Shown in pieces: positions 9,442 through 18,040 of a stretch of DNA of 64,000 nt. The notes under the pieces were generated by a model. It saw only the letters and a list, made by a program, of their open reading frames with translations. It had not been told where the DNA came from and ran no database searches. Position 1 is the stretch's first letter. The number at the start of each line of letters is the position of its first letter. This DNA is from Constrictibacter sp. MBR-5 (GTDB taxonomy: Bacteria > Pseudomonadota > Alphaproteobacteria > JAJUGE01): the NCBI RefSeq assembly GCF_040549485.1, contig NZ_JBEPTK010000001.1, positions 558,001 through 622,000 of the forward strand, written 5' to 3'. The translations under genes were made by a program, and so were the position numbers.

Positions 9442-9527
9442 TGGCCGGAATCGTCGTCTTCTTGACATTGCTGCCACGGCCGCGACCTGCTCCACTCCGG
9501 TGACATTCATCATCGGGAGCAGCCGCG

Positions 9528-10589
9528 ATGCCGTCCCCTGCGATGCCGGCCGCCGCAGCAGGGCCGGGCGTCCGCCACGTCGCCATGCTCGCCTTCCCGC
9601 ACGCCCAGATGCTCGACGTGGTCGGCCCGCTGGAAGTCTTCGCCGCGGCGAACGCCGTCCGCCGTTCCGAAGGCGGCGAAGCCCTATACTCGATCGGCAT
9701 CGTCGGCAGCCGGCCGGGTCTGCTGCCGACCGCCAGCGGCCTGCCGGTCACGGCGGACCGCGGGCTCGATGCGGCTGTCGGCGACATCCACACGCTGCTG
9801 GTCGCCGGCGGCGAGGGCGTGATCGCCGCACGGCGCGACCGGGCTTTGCTCGCCTGGCTGCGGGACGCGGCGGCGCAGGTCGAGCGGATCGCCTCCGTTT
9901 GCACCGGTGCCTTCCTGCTCGGCGAGGCCGGCCTCCTCGCCGGCCGCCGGGCCACGACGCACTGGATGCACTGCGCCCGCCTCGCCCGCGAATTCCCCGA
10001 CAGCACCGTCGAGCCCGACGCGATTTTCGTCCGCGACGGCCGCGTCTGGTGCTCCGCCGGGATCACGGCGGGCATGGACATGGCGCTGGCGATGGTGGAG
10101 GAGGATCACGGGCGCGACCTCGCACTTGCGGTGGCGCGCCGCCTCGTGCTGTTCCTGAAGCGGCCCGGCGGCCAGTCGCAGTTCAGCGCCCAGCTCGCCG
10201 CCCAGGGTGCCGCCAGCGCCCCCATCGCGCGCGTCCAGTCGCACGTCCTCGAGAATCCCGGCGGCGACCTGCGCGTCGAGCGCCTGGCCGAGTTCGCCGG
10301 CATGAGCGTGCGCACCTTCGCGCGCGCCTTCGCCCGCGAGACCGGCACCACGCCCGCGCGCTTCGTCGAGCGTGCCCGGGTCGATGCCGCGCGCCGCGCC
10401 ATCGAGGACGGCGCCGCCGGGCTCGACTCCGTGGCCCGCCGCTGCGGCTTCGGCAGCGCCGACACCATGCGCCGGGTCTTCGCCAAGCTGCTCGGCGTCG
10501 GCCCGCGCGAGTACCGCCAGCGCGTGCGCCCCGGCATGGTCGCCCCCGCCGCGCCGGGGCCGCACCCCGACCGGGAGATGGGCGCGTGA
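9528..10589 (+). CDS. GlxA family transcriptional regulator (DJ-1/PfpI + AraC HTH)
   Basis: Cytoplasmic transcription factor, 353 residues. The N-terminal half is a DJ-1/PfpI-like sensor domain (VAMLAFPHAQMLDVVGPLEVF, then ASVCTGAFLLGEAGLLAGRR with the elbow cysteine). The C-terminal half is an AraC-type double helix-turn-helix (LAEFAGMSVRTFARAFARET and VARRCGFGSADTMRRVF). Start at 9528 has GGGAGC upstream. Its stop overlaps the GTG start of the MFS transporter by four bases (GTGA), so the two are translationally coupled; the regulator probably controls the transporter. The ligand is unknown. Confidence 0.93.
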   Translation: MPSPAMPAAAAGPGVRHVAMLAFPHAQMLDVVGPLEVFAAANAVRRSEGGEALYSIGIVGSRPGLLPTASGLPVTADRGLDAAVGDIHTLLVAGGEGVIAARRDRALLAWLRDAAAQVERIASVCTGAFLLGEAGLLAGRRATTHWMHCARLAREFPDSTVEPDAIFVRDGRVWCSAGITAGMDMALAMVEEDHGRDLALAVARRLVLFLKRPGGQSQFSAQLAAQGAASAPIARVQSHVLENPGGDLRVERLAEFAGMSVRTFARAFARETGTTPARFVERARVDAARRAIEDGAAGLDSVARRCGFGSADTMRRVFAKLLGVGPREYRQRVRPGMVAPAAPGPHPDREMGA

Positions 10590-11827
10590 CCGGGCGGACG
10601 CGCGTGGTCCGCGTCTTCGTCGCCATCGTCGCCGCGGTGGTGCTCAGCCAGTTCTTCCGCGCGTCGAACGGCGTGATCGCGCCCGAGCTGATGCGCGACG
10701 CCGGCCTGACGCCGGAGAGCCTGGGCGTCGTCAACGGCAGCTTCTTCGTGATCCTGGCGCTGGCCCAGATCCCCGTCGGCATCGCCTTCGACCGGTGGGG
10801 ACCGCGGCTGACCGTGGGATGGCTGACCATGCTGACGGTCGGCGGGTCGCTGCTCTTCGCCGTCGGCGATTCGGCGGCGACCTTGCTGGCCGCGCGCGTG
10901 CTGATCGGCCTGGGCTGCGCCGCGAGCTTCATGGGCGCCGTCGTCCTGACGTCGCGCTGGGTGGCGCCGGCCCGCTTCACCCAGGTCCTGAGCTGGGTCT
11001 TCGCCCTCAGCAACCTCGGCACGCTGCTGGCGACCACGCCTATGGCGCTCGGCAGTGAAGCGATCGGCTGGCGCGGCGTCTTCGTCGCCGCCGCCGCCGT
11101 CAGCGCCGCGATCGGCGTGTTCTTCGTCGCCGTGGTGCGCGACGCACCGCCCGATCTGGAGGCACCGGACAAGCGGCCGGAGACCGTGCTCGCCGTCCTC
11201 AAGGGCGTCGGCGAGGTCTGGCGCACGCCGGGGCTCGGCTACGTGCTGGCGATGCACACCGTGGCCTATGCCACGCTGCTGACGGTCCAGGGACTGTGGG
11301 CCGGCGCCTACCTGCACGACGTGCACGGCATGGATTCCGTCACCCGCGGCAACGTGCTGCTGCTGATGGCCGCCGCCACGGTCTGCGGCGTGCTGGGCTA
11401 TGGGCCGATGGACCGGCGCTTCAACACCCGCAAGGGCGTGGTGGCGACCGGCGCCCTGACTACCGCGTCGATCCTGGCCGCACTCGCCCTGGTGCCGGAT
11501 CCGCCGGCCTGGCTCGCCGCCGGGCTGCTGATCCTCCTCGGCCTCGTCGGCCATTACGGCGTAGTGATCGTCGCCCATGGCCGCAGCCTCTTCCCCGACC
11601 GCCTCGTCGGCCGCGGCGTCACGACCGTCAACGTCGCCCAGTCGGTCGGATGCGCCCTGCTGCCCATGCTGACCGGCGCGGTCGTCGGCGCCTTCCCCAC
11701 GGCCGACGGCATGGCACCCGAGGCCGCCTACCGCGCAGCCTTCGGCACGCTCGCCGTCATCCTCCTGTCGGGCCTGCTGATCTACAGCCGCGCGCGCGAT
11801 TCGAAACCCTTCGCCGAACCGGCCTGA
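10586..11827 (+). CDS. MFS transporter
   Basis: Twelve-helix major facilitator superfamily permease, 413 residues. It starts at a GTG that shares GTGA with the regulator's stop; GGGAG lies upstream inside the regulator gene. The N-terminal half reads VVLSQFFRASNGVIAPELMR, then PVGIAFDRWGPRLTVGWLTM, which contains the cytoplasmic loop 2-3 motif (G-x-x-x-D-R-x-G-x-R). The second half repeats the fold and includes GYGPMDRRFNTRKGVV. The open frame extends far upstream but that part is a shadow of the regulator. Substrate and direction cannot be read; coupling to a GlxA-type regulator suggests an inducible importer or exporter. Confidence 0.9.
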   Translation: MTGRTRVVRVFVAIVAAVVLSQFFRASNGVIAPELMRDAGLTPESLGVVNGSFFVILALAQIPVGIAFDRWGPRLTVGWLTMLTVGGSLLFAVGDSAATLLAARVLIGLGCAASFMGAVVLTSRWVAPARFTQVLSWVFALSNLGTLLATTPMALGSEAIGWRGVFVAAAAVSAAIGVFFVAVVRDAPPDLEAPDKRPETVLAVLKGVGEVWRTPGLGYVLAMHTVAYATLLTVQGLWAGAYLHDVHGMDSVTRGNVLLLMAAATVCGVLGYGPMDRRFNTRKGVVATGALTTASILAALALVPDPPAWLAAGLLILLGLVGHYGVVIVAHGRSLFPDRLVGRGVTTVNVAQSVGCALLPMLTGAVVGAFPTADGMAPEAAYRAAFGTLAVILLSGLLIYSRARDSKPFAEPA

Positions 11828-11943
11828 CGAACCGCGCGACGCCGGGGACCGGGGCGGGCGCAGGAGCCGGGACGACCGCACGCCGGGGTCGAAAACCGTC
11901 CGGGTTCACGCCACATTCAGGTGGACCCGGCTATTCGGACAGC

Positions 11944-12699
11944 ATGCGCCGCTTCCTCTGCACCCTGGCCCTCGCGACCTTGCTGGCCTCCCCTGCGGGA
12001 GCCGGGCAGGACGATGCGCGCCGAGCCGTCCGTTCGGGCGAGGCGCGGCCCTTGAGCGAAATCCTCTCCGGGCTGAGCGGACGCTACCCCGGCCGCGTGC
12101 TTGACGCCGACATCGCGGAGCGCGGCAGCGGCGAGTGGACCTACGGAATCCGCCTGCTCGACCCGCGCGGACGGGTGGTCGAACTCGACGTCGACGCCCG
12201 CTCCGGGCGGGTGCTGCGCGAACGCGGCGGTGCCGACCGCCGCGGCCAGAGTGGCCGGGACGACGGCGCGCCGCCGATGGGTTTCGCACCGCAGGGTGGC
12301 TTCCGCGACCAGGGCGACGACCGCTGGCGCCGCGAGCCGGCGCCGGGCGACCGACGCTTGGAGCGGGACCGCAACACGTACCGGCGGGACCGTGACGATC
12401 CGGCCCGCGGCCGCGAATTGGCGCCGGGCGATCGGCGACTGGAGCGGGACCGGAACGCGTATCGGCGGGATCGTGATGATCCGGCCCGCGGCCGCGACCG
12501 GCGGCGGGCGATCGAGAACGACCGCCGCCCGGACCGCGATTCGGATCGCGGCGACGCGCGCCGTTACGAGCGGCAGCGCGACGACGGCGACCGCGACAGG
12601 CGGCGACGAAACGACGACGGCGGCCGCGAACGGACTCGCGACAGGGACGGGAATCGTGACAGAGACGGCGACCGGGGACGGAGCCGCGACCGTGACTGA
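11944..12699 (+). CDS. PepSY-domain protein with Arg/Asp-rich repeat tail
   Basis: Exported protein of 251 residues. It begins MRRFLCTLALATLLASPAGAG, a clear signal peptide, followed by a PepSY-like domain (ARPLSEILSGLSGRYPGRVL, then GSGEWTYGIRLLDPRGRVVE and LDVDARSGRVLRERGG) to about residue 98. The rest is a highly charged, Arg- and Asp-rich tail that includes two near-identical 27-residue units (see the repeat entry) and ends in RDRD-type runs. It stands directly upstream of a two-component pair, 27 bases before the response regulator, a place often held by a periplasmic modulator or target. Role inferred. The coding tail has little constraint beyond charge and could differ between relatives. 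Confidence 0.78.
   Translation: MRRFLCTLALATLLASPAGAGQDDARRAVRSGEARPLSEILSGLSGRYPGRVLDADIAERGSGEWTYGIRLLDPRGRVVELDVDARSGRVLRERGGADRRGQSGRDDGAPPMGFAPQGGFRDQGDDRWRREPAPGDRRLERDRNTYRRDRDDPARGRELAPGDRRLERDRNAYRRDRDDPARGRDRRRAIENDRRPDRDSDRGDARRYERQRDDGDRDRRRRNDDGGRERTRDRDGNRDRDGDRGRSRDRD
12340..12501 (+). repeat. two tandem 81-bp units inside PepSY gene
   Basis: Two adjacent in-frame 81-bp units (12340-12420, 12421-12501) each encode 27 residues starting APGDRRLERDRN and ending DDPARGR plus two residues. They differ mainly by synonymous changes, suggesting an old duplication maintained at protein level. Confidence 0.85.
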
Positions 12700-12726
12700 G
12701 GTCGGCGCGCAGCGGGAGGAACGGCG

Positions 12727-13395
12727 ATGAGGCTTCTGGTCGTCGAGGACGACGAGGATCTGGCGCGGCAGCTGGCCGGCGCGCTGCGCAAGGCGGGCTA
12801 TGCCGTCGACGTGTCGCACGACGGCGAGGACGGCCACTTCCTGGGCGAGACGGAGCCCTACGACGCCGTCGTGCTCGACCTCGGCCTGCCGGTGATGGAC
12901 GGCGCCACGATCCTGAAGAAATGGCGCGCCGCCGGCCGCAACATGCCCGTGCTGATCCTCACCGCGCGCGGCGGCTGGAGCGCCAAGGTCGCCGGCTTCG
13001 ACGCCGGCGCCGACGACTATGTCGTGAAGCCGTTCGAGATCGAGGAGGTGCTCGCCCGCCTGCGCGCCCTCATCCGCCGTGCCGCCGGCGTCGCGTCGTC
13101 GGAACTGCGCTGCGGGCCGCTGGTGCTCGACACCAGCACCGGCCAGGTGACGGTGAACGGCGAGGTCATCCGGCTGACGGCGCAGGAATACCGGCTGCTG
13201 TCCTACCTGCTGCACCACCGCGGTAAGATCGTGTCGCGCACCGAGCTGGTGGAGCATCTCTACGAACAGGATTTCGACCGGGATTCCAACACGATCGAAG
13301 TGTTCGTCGGACGGCTGCGGAAGAAGATCGGCAACGACCTGATCCAGACCACCCGCGGCCTCGGCTACAGCCTGTCGGAGCCGAATGCGGCTTAA
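12727..13395 (+). CDS. response regulator, OmpR/PhoP family
   Basis: Two-component response regulator, 222 residues. The receiver domain (MRLLVVEDDEDLARQL) has the phospho-acceptor Asp51 in VVLDLGLPVMDG and the conserved lysine in DDYVVKPFEIEEVLARL. The C-terminal winged helix (about 125-220) has VIRLTAQEYRLLSYLLHHRG and RDSNTIEVFVGRLRKKI. GGGAGGAA precedes the ATG. The stop overlaps the start of the histidine kinase by 11 bases, so the pair is co-translated. Sequence style is PhoP/QseB-like; the upstream PepSY gene fits a PhoP/PhoQ-like envelope-stress circuit, which remains inference. Confidence 0.95.
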   Translation: MRLLVVEDDEDLARQLAGALRKAGYAVDVSHDGEDGHFLGETEPYDAVVLDLGLPVMDGATILKKWRAAGRNMPVLILTARGGWSAKVAGFDAGADDYVVKPFEIEEVLARLRALIRRAAGVASSELRCGPLVLDTSTGQVTVNGEVIRLTAQEYRLLSYLLHHRGKIVSRTELVEHLYEQDFDRDSNTIEVFVGRLRKKIGNDLIQTTRGLGYSLSEPNAA

Positions 13396-14722
13396 CTCCC
13401 TCGCGCTGCGCCTCGTCCTGGGCGCGGGGCTGTGGAGCGTGGCGGCGCTCGCGGCCGGCGGCCTCCTGCTGTCGGCGCTCTTCCGCGACTATGTCGAGCG
13501 CAGCTTCGACCGGCATCTGGCCGTCTACCAGGAGACGCTGATCGGCGGCGCCTTCGTCTATCCCGAGGGCGTCCGCCTCAGCCGCACGCTGGAGGATCCG
13601 CGCTTCAGCCAGCCCTATTCCGGCTGGTACTGGCAGATCGACGATCGCGACGGCACCGTCCTCTCCTCGCGCTCGCTCTGGGACGAGGCGCTGAAGGCCG
13701 GCGACGGCATCGGATCCGCGCCGGTGCGCTACCGCACCGAGGGCCCGCTGAACCAGCAGTTGCGCGTCGCCGCGCGCTGGATCGAGCTGCCCGGCGGCGA
13801 AGCGCCCTACCTCTTCCTCGTCGCCGGCGACACTAGCGAGATCGAGACCGAGGTCGACAGCTTCAACACGACGCTGTTCTGGTCGCTCGGCGGCCTCGGC
13901 CTCGTCCTGGTTCTCGCGGTGCTGATCCAGGTGATCTACGGCCTGCTGCCGCTGCGCCGCGTCCAGCGCCAGCTCGCTCGCATCCGGGCCGGCGAGGCGG
14001 AACATCTCAGCGGCGACTTCCCAACCGAGATCGAGCAGCTGGCGGACGAGCTGAACGGCCTGCTCGACCACAATGCCGAGGTGATCGAGCGGGCGCGCAC
14101 CCATGTCGGCAACCTCGCCCACGCCCTGAAGACGCCGCTGGCCGTCCTCGCCAACGAGGCGGCGTCCGACGCCGCCGATCCGCTGGCCGAACAGGTCCGC
14201 CGCCAGACGGACCTGATGCGGCGCCACGTCGACCACTATCTGGTCCGCGCCCGCGCCGCCGGCGCCGGCCGGGTGCTCGGCGCCCGCACCGAGGTGGCGC
14301 CGGTCGTCGAGGACCTGCGCCGCGCGCTGCTGAAGATCTATGCGAGCCGCGAGATCGCCATCGAGGCGACCGTCGCACCGCACGCCGCCTTCCGCGGCGA
14401 ACGCCAGGACCTGGAAGAAATCCTCGGCAACCTCATGGACAATGCCTGCAAGTGGGCGCGCCGGCAGGTTGCCGTCACCGCCCGCGTCGACGGCAACCGG
14501 CTGGAGATCGTCGTGGACGACGACGGCCGCGGCCTGACCCCGGCGGAGCAGGAGGCGGTGCTGCCGCGCGGCAGCCGCCTGGACGAGAGCGTCCCCGGAT
14601 CCGGCCTGGGCCTCTCCATCGTGAAGGACCTTTCGGGACTCTATGGCGGCGAGGTCACCCTCGACCGTTCCCCCGCCGGCGGCTTGCGGGCCGTGGTCCG
14701 GCTGCCGGCGACGCGGGCCTAG
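13385..14722 (+). CDS. sensor histidine kinase, PhoQ-like
   Basis: Membrane sensor kinase of 445 residues, partner of the overlapping response regulator. One N-terminal membrane segment (LVLGAGLWSVAALAAGGLLL), a periplasmic sensor region of about 130 residues, a second segment near 165-185 (FWSLGGLGLVLVLAVLIQVI), a HAMP-like linker, then the dimerisation helix with His246 in NLAHALKTPLAVL. The ATPase part has the N box DNACKWARRQ, DDDGRGLTPAEQ and SGLGLSIVKDLSGLYGG. The ALKTPLA form of the H box is typical of the PhoQ branch. The sensed signal is unknown. Confidence 0.94.
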   Translation: MRLNSLALRLVLGAGLWSVAALAAGGLLLSALFRDYVERSFDRHLAVYQETLIGGAFVYPEGVRLSRTLEDPRFSQPYSGWYWQIDDRDGTVLSSRSLWDEALKAGDGIGSAPVRYRTEGPLNQQLRVAARWIELPGGEAPYLFLVAGDTSEIETEVDSFNTTLFWSLGGLGLVLVLAVLIQVIYGLLPLRRVQRQLARIRAGEAEHLSGDFPTEIEQLADELNGLLDHNAEVIERARTHVGNLAHALKTPLAVLANEAASDAADPLAEQVRRQTDLMRRHVDHYLVRARAAGAGRVLGARTEVAPVVEDLRRALLKIYASREIAIEATVAPHAAFRGERQDLEEILGNLMDNACKWARRQVAVTARVDGNRLEIVVDDDGRGLTPAEQEAVLPRGSRLDESVPGSGLGLSIVKDLSGLYGGEVTLDRSPAGGLRAVVRLPATRA

Positions 14723-14894
14723 CCGGACGCTGGGGGCCTTTCGCATGGCGAAATGCCGTGCGCGACACCATCTATGACTTTCGCGCGGACGCGATTCCGG
14801 CCGGTCCGGGCTGGATGTCGCCCCCGGAATTTCGCCGCGGACGGCCGAATGCCTGCCGTCGCAGCATCATCGTTTCGGACGAAAGGCGAAAGCT

Positions 14895-15443
14895 ATGAAC
14901 GAGGTCGATGGTGTGGTCACCGAAGCGAATCCCGGCGCCCCCGCCGACCTGCGTTTCGTCGTCGACCAGACGGTGCTCCATCCCAAGCACGGCCTCGGCC
15001 GGGTCAAGGGCACCGAGGAGCGGGACGTCGGCGGCGAACGCCAGCAATATGTGATCGTCGACTTCGCCCGCCTGTCGCTGACCGTCGGCATCCCCGAGCG
15101 GGCGCTGGCGAACTCCGGCCTGCGTACGCCGATGGCGCCGGAGGAGATGCGGCCGATCCTCGATATCCTCTCCGGGGAGCCGGCACCGGCACAGCGCCAG
15201 TGGTCGCGCCGTGCCAGCGAGCACGAGATCAAGCTGAACAGCGGGCAGCCGGAGATGCTGGCGGAGGTGCTGCGCGACCTGTCGCCGCGTCGCGGCCGCG
15301 GCCGCGACGGCGTGATCTTTCGCGAGGCGCTCGCGCGGCTGGCGGAAGAGTTGGCGGTGGCCGACGACTCCGACCTGGCGCAGGCTTCGGCGAAGATCGA
15401 GGCGCTGTTGCCGCTGGAAGTCCCCGCCGCGCGGGTGCGCTGA
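14895..15443 (+). CDS. CarD-family transcriptional regulator
   Basis: RNA polymerase-binding regulator of the CarD/CdnL/TRCF family, 182 residues. The RNAP-interacting Tudor-like domain spans about residues 20-80 (QTVLHPKHGLGRVKGTEERD, QYVIVDFARLSLTVGIPERA). A helical DNA-binding C-terminal part follows (SEHEIKLNSGQPEMLAEVLR, then FREALARLAEELAVAD). CarD proteins stabilise open promoter complexes, especially at stable-RNA and growth-related promoters. AAAGGCG is seen before the ATG. The gene stands alone between the histidine kinase and a small opposite-strand ORF. Confidence 0.87.
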   Translation: MNEVDGVVTEANPGAPADLRFVVDQTVLHPKHGLGRVKGTEERDVGGERQQYVIVDFARLSLTVGIPERALANSGLRTPMAPEEMRPILDILSGEPAPAQRQWSRRASEHEIKLNSGQPEMLAEVLRDLSPRRGRGRDGVIFREALARLAEELAVADDSDLAQASAKIEALLPLEVPAARVR

Positions 15444-15520
15444 CCGCCGTCCTTCTACGGACGGGCCTGACTTGAGTCCCTAGGCCGGGGCCCTCGTCAG
15501 GCACGCGTCCCGCCCTTTGG

Positions 15521-15697
15521 TCACTGCTTGGTGTCCGCGTCGCGGAGCGTTCCGCTCAGCGCATCCCCTAGCAGTTCGACGGCTTTCGCCGGTTCTCCCG
15601 ACGTCGCCGCATCGAACGCCGCGCCGAAGGTCTCAGCGTGGCCGCCATAGGCGAGACAGACGAGGAGGATGCCCGCGGTGATCGCTACATAATGCAT
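15521..15697 (-). CDS. small exported hypothetical protein
   Basis: A possible 58-residue protein, not recognised. From ATG 15697 it reads MHYVAITAGILLVCLAYGGH, a signal-peptide-like segment, then a short hydrophilic part ending RDADTKQ. The upstream AGAGA is a weak ribosome site. The frame is open further upstream to 15817, but that part is Arg/Pro-rich and overlaps the htpG promoter. It lies head to head with htpG. Confidence 0.4.
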   Translation of the reverse strand: MHYVAITAGILLVCLAYGGHAETFGAAFDAATSGEPAKAVELLGDALSGTLRDADTKQ

Positions 15698-15775
15698 CGA
15701 TCGTCTCTGGTCGTGGTTCCCCCGCTTGGTGAACCCAGGCTGCCGCGACGGGTTCCTCCGCCGTGCCGCCGGCTC

Positions 15776-15803
15776 CTTGAACGACAGCGCCCCTGCCCAT
15801 ATG
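15776..15803 (+). promoter_or_regulatory. RpoH (heat-shock sigma) type promoter of htpG
   Basis: CTTGAAC at 15776-15782 and CCCATATG at 15796-15803, separated by 13 bases, closely match the sigma-32 pattern (CTTGAA ... CCCATNT). It ends 54 bases before the htpG ATG, on the correct strand. Known biology of htpG as a heat-shock gene supports the reading. Confidence 0.62.
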
Positions 15804-15857
15804 TGTTCCGGCGGCATCCAAATCTAACCAGCTGACATCGCAGGATAAAACGGCGCC

Positions 15858-17699
15858 ATGAGCGAGGATACACTGCAGTTCCAGGCCGAGGTGGGGCGCA
15901 TCCTCCACCTGATGGTCCACTCGGTCTATTCGAACAAGGAGATCTTCCTACGGGAGCTGATCTCCAATGCCTCCGACGCCTGCGACCGGCTGCGCTATGC
16001 GGCCCTGTCCCAGCCCGACCTGACCGCCGACGGCGGCGCCTTCGAGATCACGGTCACCGTCGACAAGGACACCGCGACCGTCGCCGTTGCCGACAACGGC
16101 ATCGGCATGAACCGCGAGGATCTGGTCGAGAACCTGGGCACCATCGCCCGCTCCGGCACCGGCGCTTTCCTGGAACAGCTCAGCGGCGACGCGCGCAAGG
16201 ACGTGGCGCTGATCGGGCAGTTCGGCGTCGGGTTCTACGCCGCCTTCATGGTCGCCGATCTGGTCGAGGTCACCAGCCGCAAGGCCGGCGAGAGCCAGGC
16301 CTGGACGTGGAAGTCGGACGGCAAGGGCAGCTTCACCATCGCCGAATCCGACGCCGACATCCGCGGCACCCGCATCGTCCTGCACATGCGCGACGACGCG
16401 AAGGAATTCCTCGAGTCCAGCCGCCTGCGCCACATCATCCAGACCTATTCCGACCATATCGCGGTGCCGATTAGGCTCGCCGAGGCCGGCAAGGACGCCG
16501 AGACGGTGAATTCGGCCTCCGCCCTCTGGACGCGGTCGCGCAACGAGATCACCGAGGAGCAATACACCGAGTTCTACCACCATGTCGGCCACGCCTTCGA
16601 CAAGCCGTGGATGACGCTGCACTGGCGCGCCGAAGGCCGCATCGAATACACGGGCCTGCTCTTCATCCCGACCTCGCGGCCGTTCGACCTGTTCCGCCCG
16701 GAGCGCCGCCCCGGCGTGAAGCTCTACGTGAAGCGCGTCTTCATCACCGACGAGTGCGAGGAGGTCGTCCCCGGCTGGCTGCGCTTCCTGCGCGGCGTCG
16801 TCGATTCCGAGGACCTGCCGCTCAACATCAGCCGCGAGATGCTGCAGCACAATCCGGTGCTGACGCAGATCAAGGCCGCCGTGGTGCGCCGGGTCCTGGG
16901 CGACCTGGAGAAGCGCGCCGAGAGCGACGCCGAGGGCTATCTGGGCTTCTGGGACACCTTCGGCCAGGTGCTGAAGGAAGGCCTCTACGAGGAGCCGGCG
17001 CATCGCGACACGCTGCTGAAGCTGGCCCGCTTCCGCTCGACCCGCGACGGCGAGTGGACCTCGCTCGCCGACTATGTCGCCCGCATGCGGCCGGGCCAGG
17101 AGGCGATCCACTATATCAGCGGCGGCGAGATCGACGCCCTGCGCCGCAGCCCGCACCTGGAGGGCTTCGCCGCGAAGGGCGTCGAGGTGCTGCTGCTGCC
17201 CGACGCCATCGACGATTTCTGGATCCCGTCGGTCGGGGCCTACGAGGGCAAGTCGTTCCGCTCGGTCACCCGCGGCGCCGCGGACCTCGACAAGATCGAG
17301 GCCGACCCGGAGAAGACGCCCGAGGAGAAGCCCGAGGCCTCCGACCTCGGCGCGCTGATCGCCGCGTTCAAGACGCAGCTTGGCGATTCCGTGAAGGACG
17401 TCCGGTCGTCCGACCGCCTCACCGAAAGCCCCGTCTGCCTGGTCGCCGACGAGGGCGGCATGGACATCCACATGGAGCGGATGCTGAAGATGCACGGGCA
17501 GAACGTCCCGCCGACGCCGCGCATCCTGGAGCTGAACCCGCGCCATTCGCTGATCCGCAAGCTCGCGGGCGAAGCCGACTCGCCGCGTACGGCCGACATG
17601 GCTCACCTTCTCCTCGATCAGGCCCGCATCATCGAAGGCGAGCCCCTGCCCGATCCCGCCGCCTTCTCCCGCCGCCTGTCCGCACTGCTCGCCGGATAG
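15858..17699 (+). CDS. htpG: molecular chaperone HtpG (Hsp90)
   Basis: Bacterial Hsp90 chaperone, 613 residues, about the usual family length. The N-terminal GHKL ATPase has EIFLRELISNASDACDRLRY (binding-site Asn and Glu), DNGIGMNREDLVENLGTIAR and GQFGVGFYAAFMVAD. The middle domain includes GLLFIPTSRPFDLF, KLYVKRVFITDECEEVVPGW and the arginine finger region LPLNISREMLQ. The C-terminal dimerisation domain includes RMLKMHG and LELNPRHSLI. A heat-shock-type promoter lies just upstream. Monocistronic; the B12 riboswitch unit starts about 80 bases after its stop. Confidence 0.98.
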   Translation: MSEDTLQFQAEVGRILHLMVHSVYSNKEIFLRELISNASDACDRLRYAALSQPDLTADGGAFEITVTVDKDTATVAVADNGIGMNREDLVENLGTIARSGTGAFLEQLSGDARKDVALIGQFGVGFYAAFMVADLVEVTSRKAGESQAWTWKSDGKGSFTIAESDADIRGTRIVLHMRDDAKEFLESSRLRHIIQTYSDHIAVPIRLAEAGKDAETVNSASALWTRSRNEITEEQYTEFYHHVGHAFDKPWMTLHWRAEGRIEYTGLLFIPTSRPFDLFRPERRPGVKLYVKRVFITDECEEVVPGWLRFLRGVVDSEDLPLNISREMLQHNPVLTQIKAAVVRRVLGDLEKRAESDAEGYLGFWDTFGQVLKEGLYEEPAHRDTLLKLARFRSTRDGEWTSLADYVARMRPGQEAIHYISGGEIDALRRSPHLEGFAAKGVEVLLLPDAIDDFWIPSVGAYEGKSFRSVTRGAADLDKIEADPEKTPEEKPEASDLGALIAAFKTQLGDSVKDVRSSDRLTESPVCLVADEGGMDIHMERMLKMHGQNVPPTPRILELNPRHSLIRKLAGEADSPRTADMAHLLLDQARIIEGEPLPDPAAFSRRLSALLAG

Positions 17700-17777
17700 G
17701 ACCGTCCGGCCACCGCCCCGCAGCCGCGGCGGGGTCGGCCGCTTGACGGCCTCACTCGCCCGCCCGTAGAACCCTCC

Positions 17778-17952
17778 CCGACGGTTTCCCTCGGGAATCA
17801 AAAGGGAATGCGGTGCGGGCCTCCTGGGTCCCATTCCGCAGCTGCCCCCGCAACTGTAAGCAGCGAGCAGCTCGCCAACCATGCCACTGGGCCCCGCGGC
17901 CCGGGAAGGCGGCGAGACGCAACGACCTGCGAGCCAGGAGACCTGCCGTCGG
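17778..17952 (+). promoter_or_regulatory. cobalamin riboswitch
   Basis: A leader that senses adenosylcobalamin. The B12 box GCGAGCCAGGAGACCTGCC is at 17929-17947. Upstream are the expected conserved blocks: GGGAATGCGGTG with GGTCCC, CCCCGCAACTGTAA, and ATGCCACTGG before the GC-rich P-stem. CCGACGG (17778-17784) pairs with CCGTCGG (17946-17952) to close the P1 stem. The element ends about 90 bases before the TonB receptor ATG, so it should repress that gene and the coupled ABC genes when B12 is plentiful. Confidence 0.93.
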
Positions 17953-18040
17953 CCGTTGTCGCGCGCGAATACGCTGGGCGGGGTGTCTCGGCGGCAGTCT
18001 GAATACCGGTCGGTGAATCCGAGCGGTCGAAGGCCTCGAT

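Noticed and set aside
6919-9465. Plus-strand frame of 848 codons parallel to the MscS gene
   Set aside because: Different frame of the same strand; rich in Arg and Gly, no motif; MscS frame has the conserved core.
7682-10081. Antisense frame across the MscS and GlxA-type genes
   Set aside because: It crosses two well-supported genes and is low complexity.
17700-17760. Possible intrinsic terminator after htpG (GC-rich inverted arms)
   Set aside because: Pairing is imperfect and there is no T-tract; not distinct from random GC-rich pairing.
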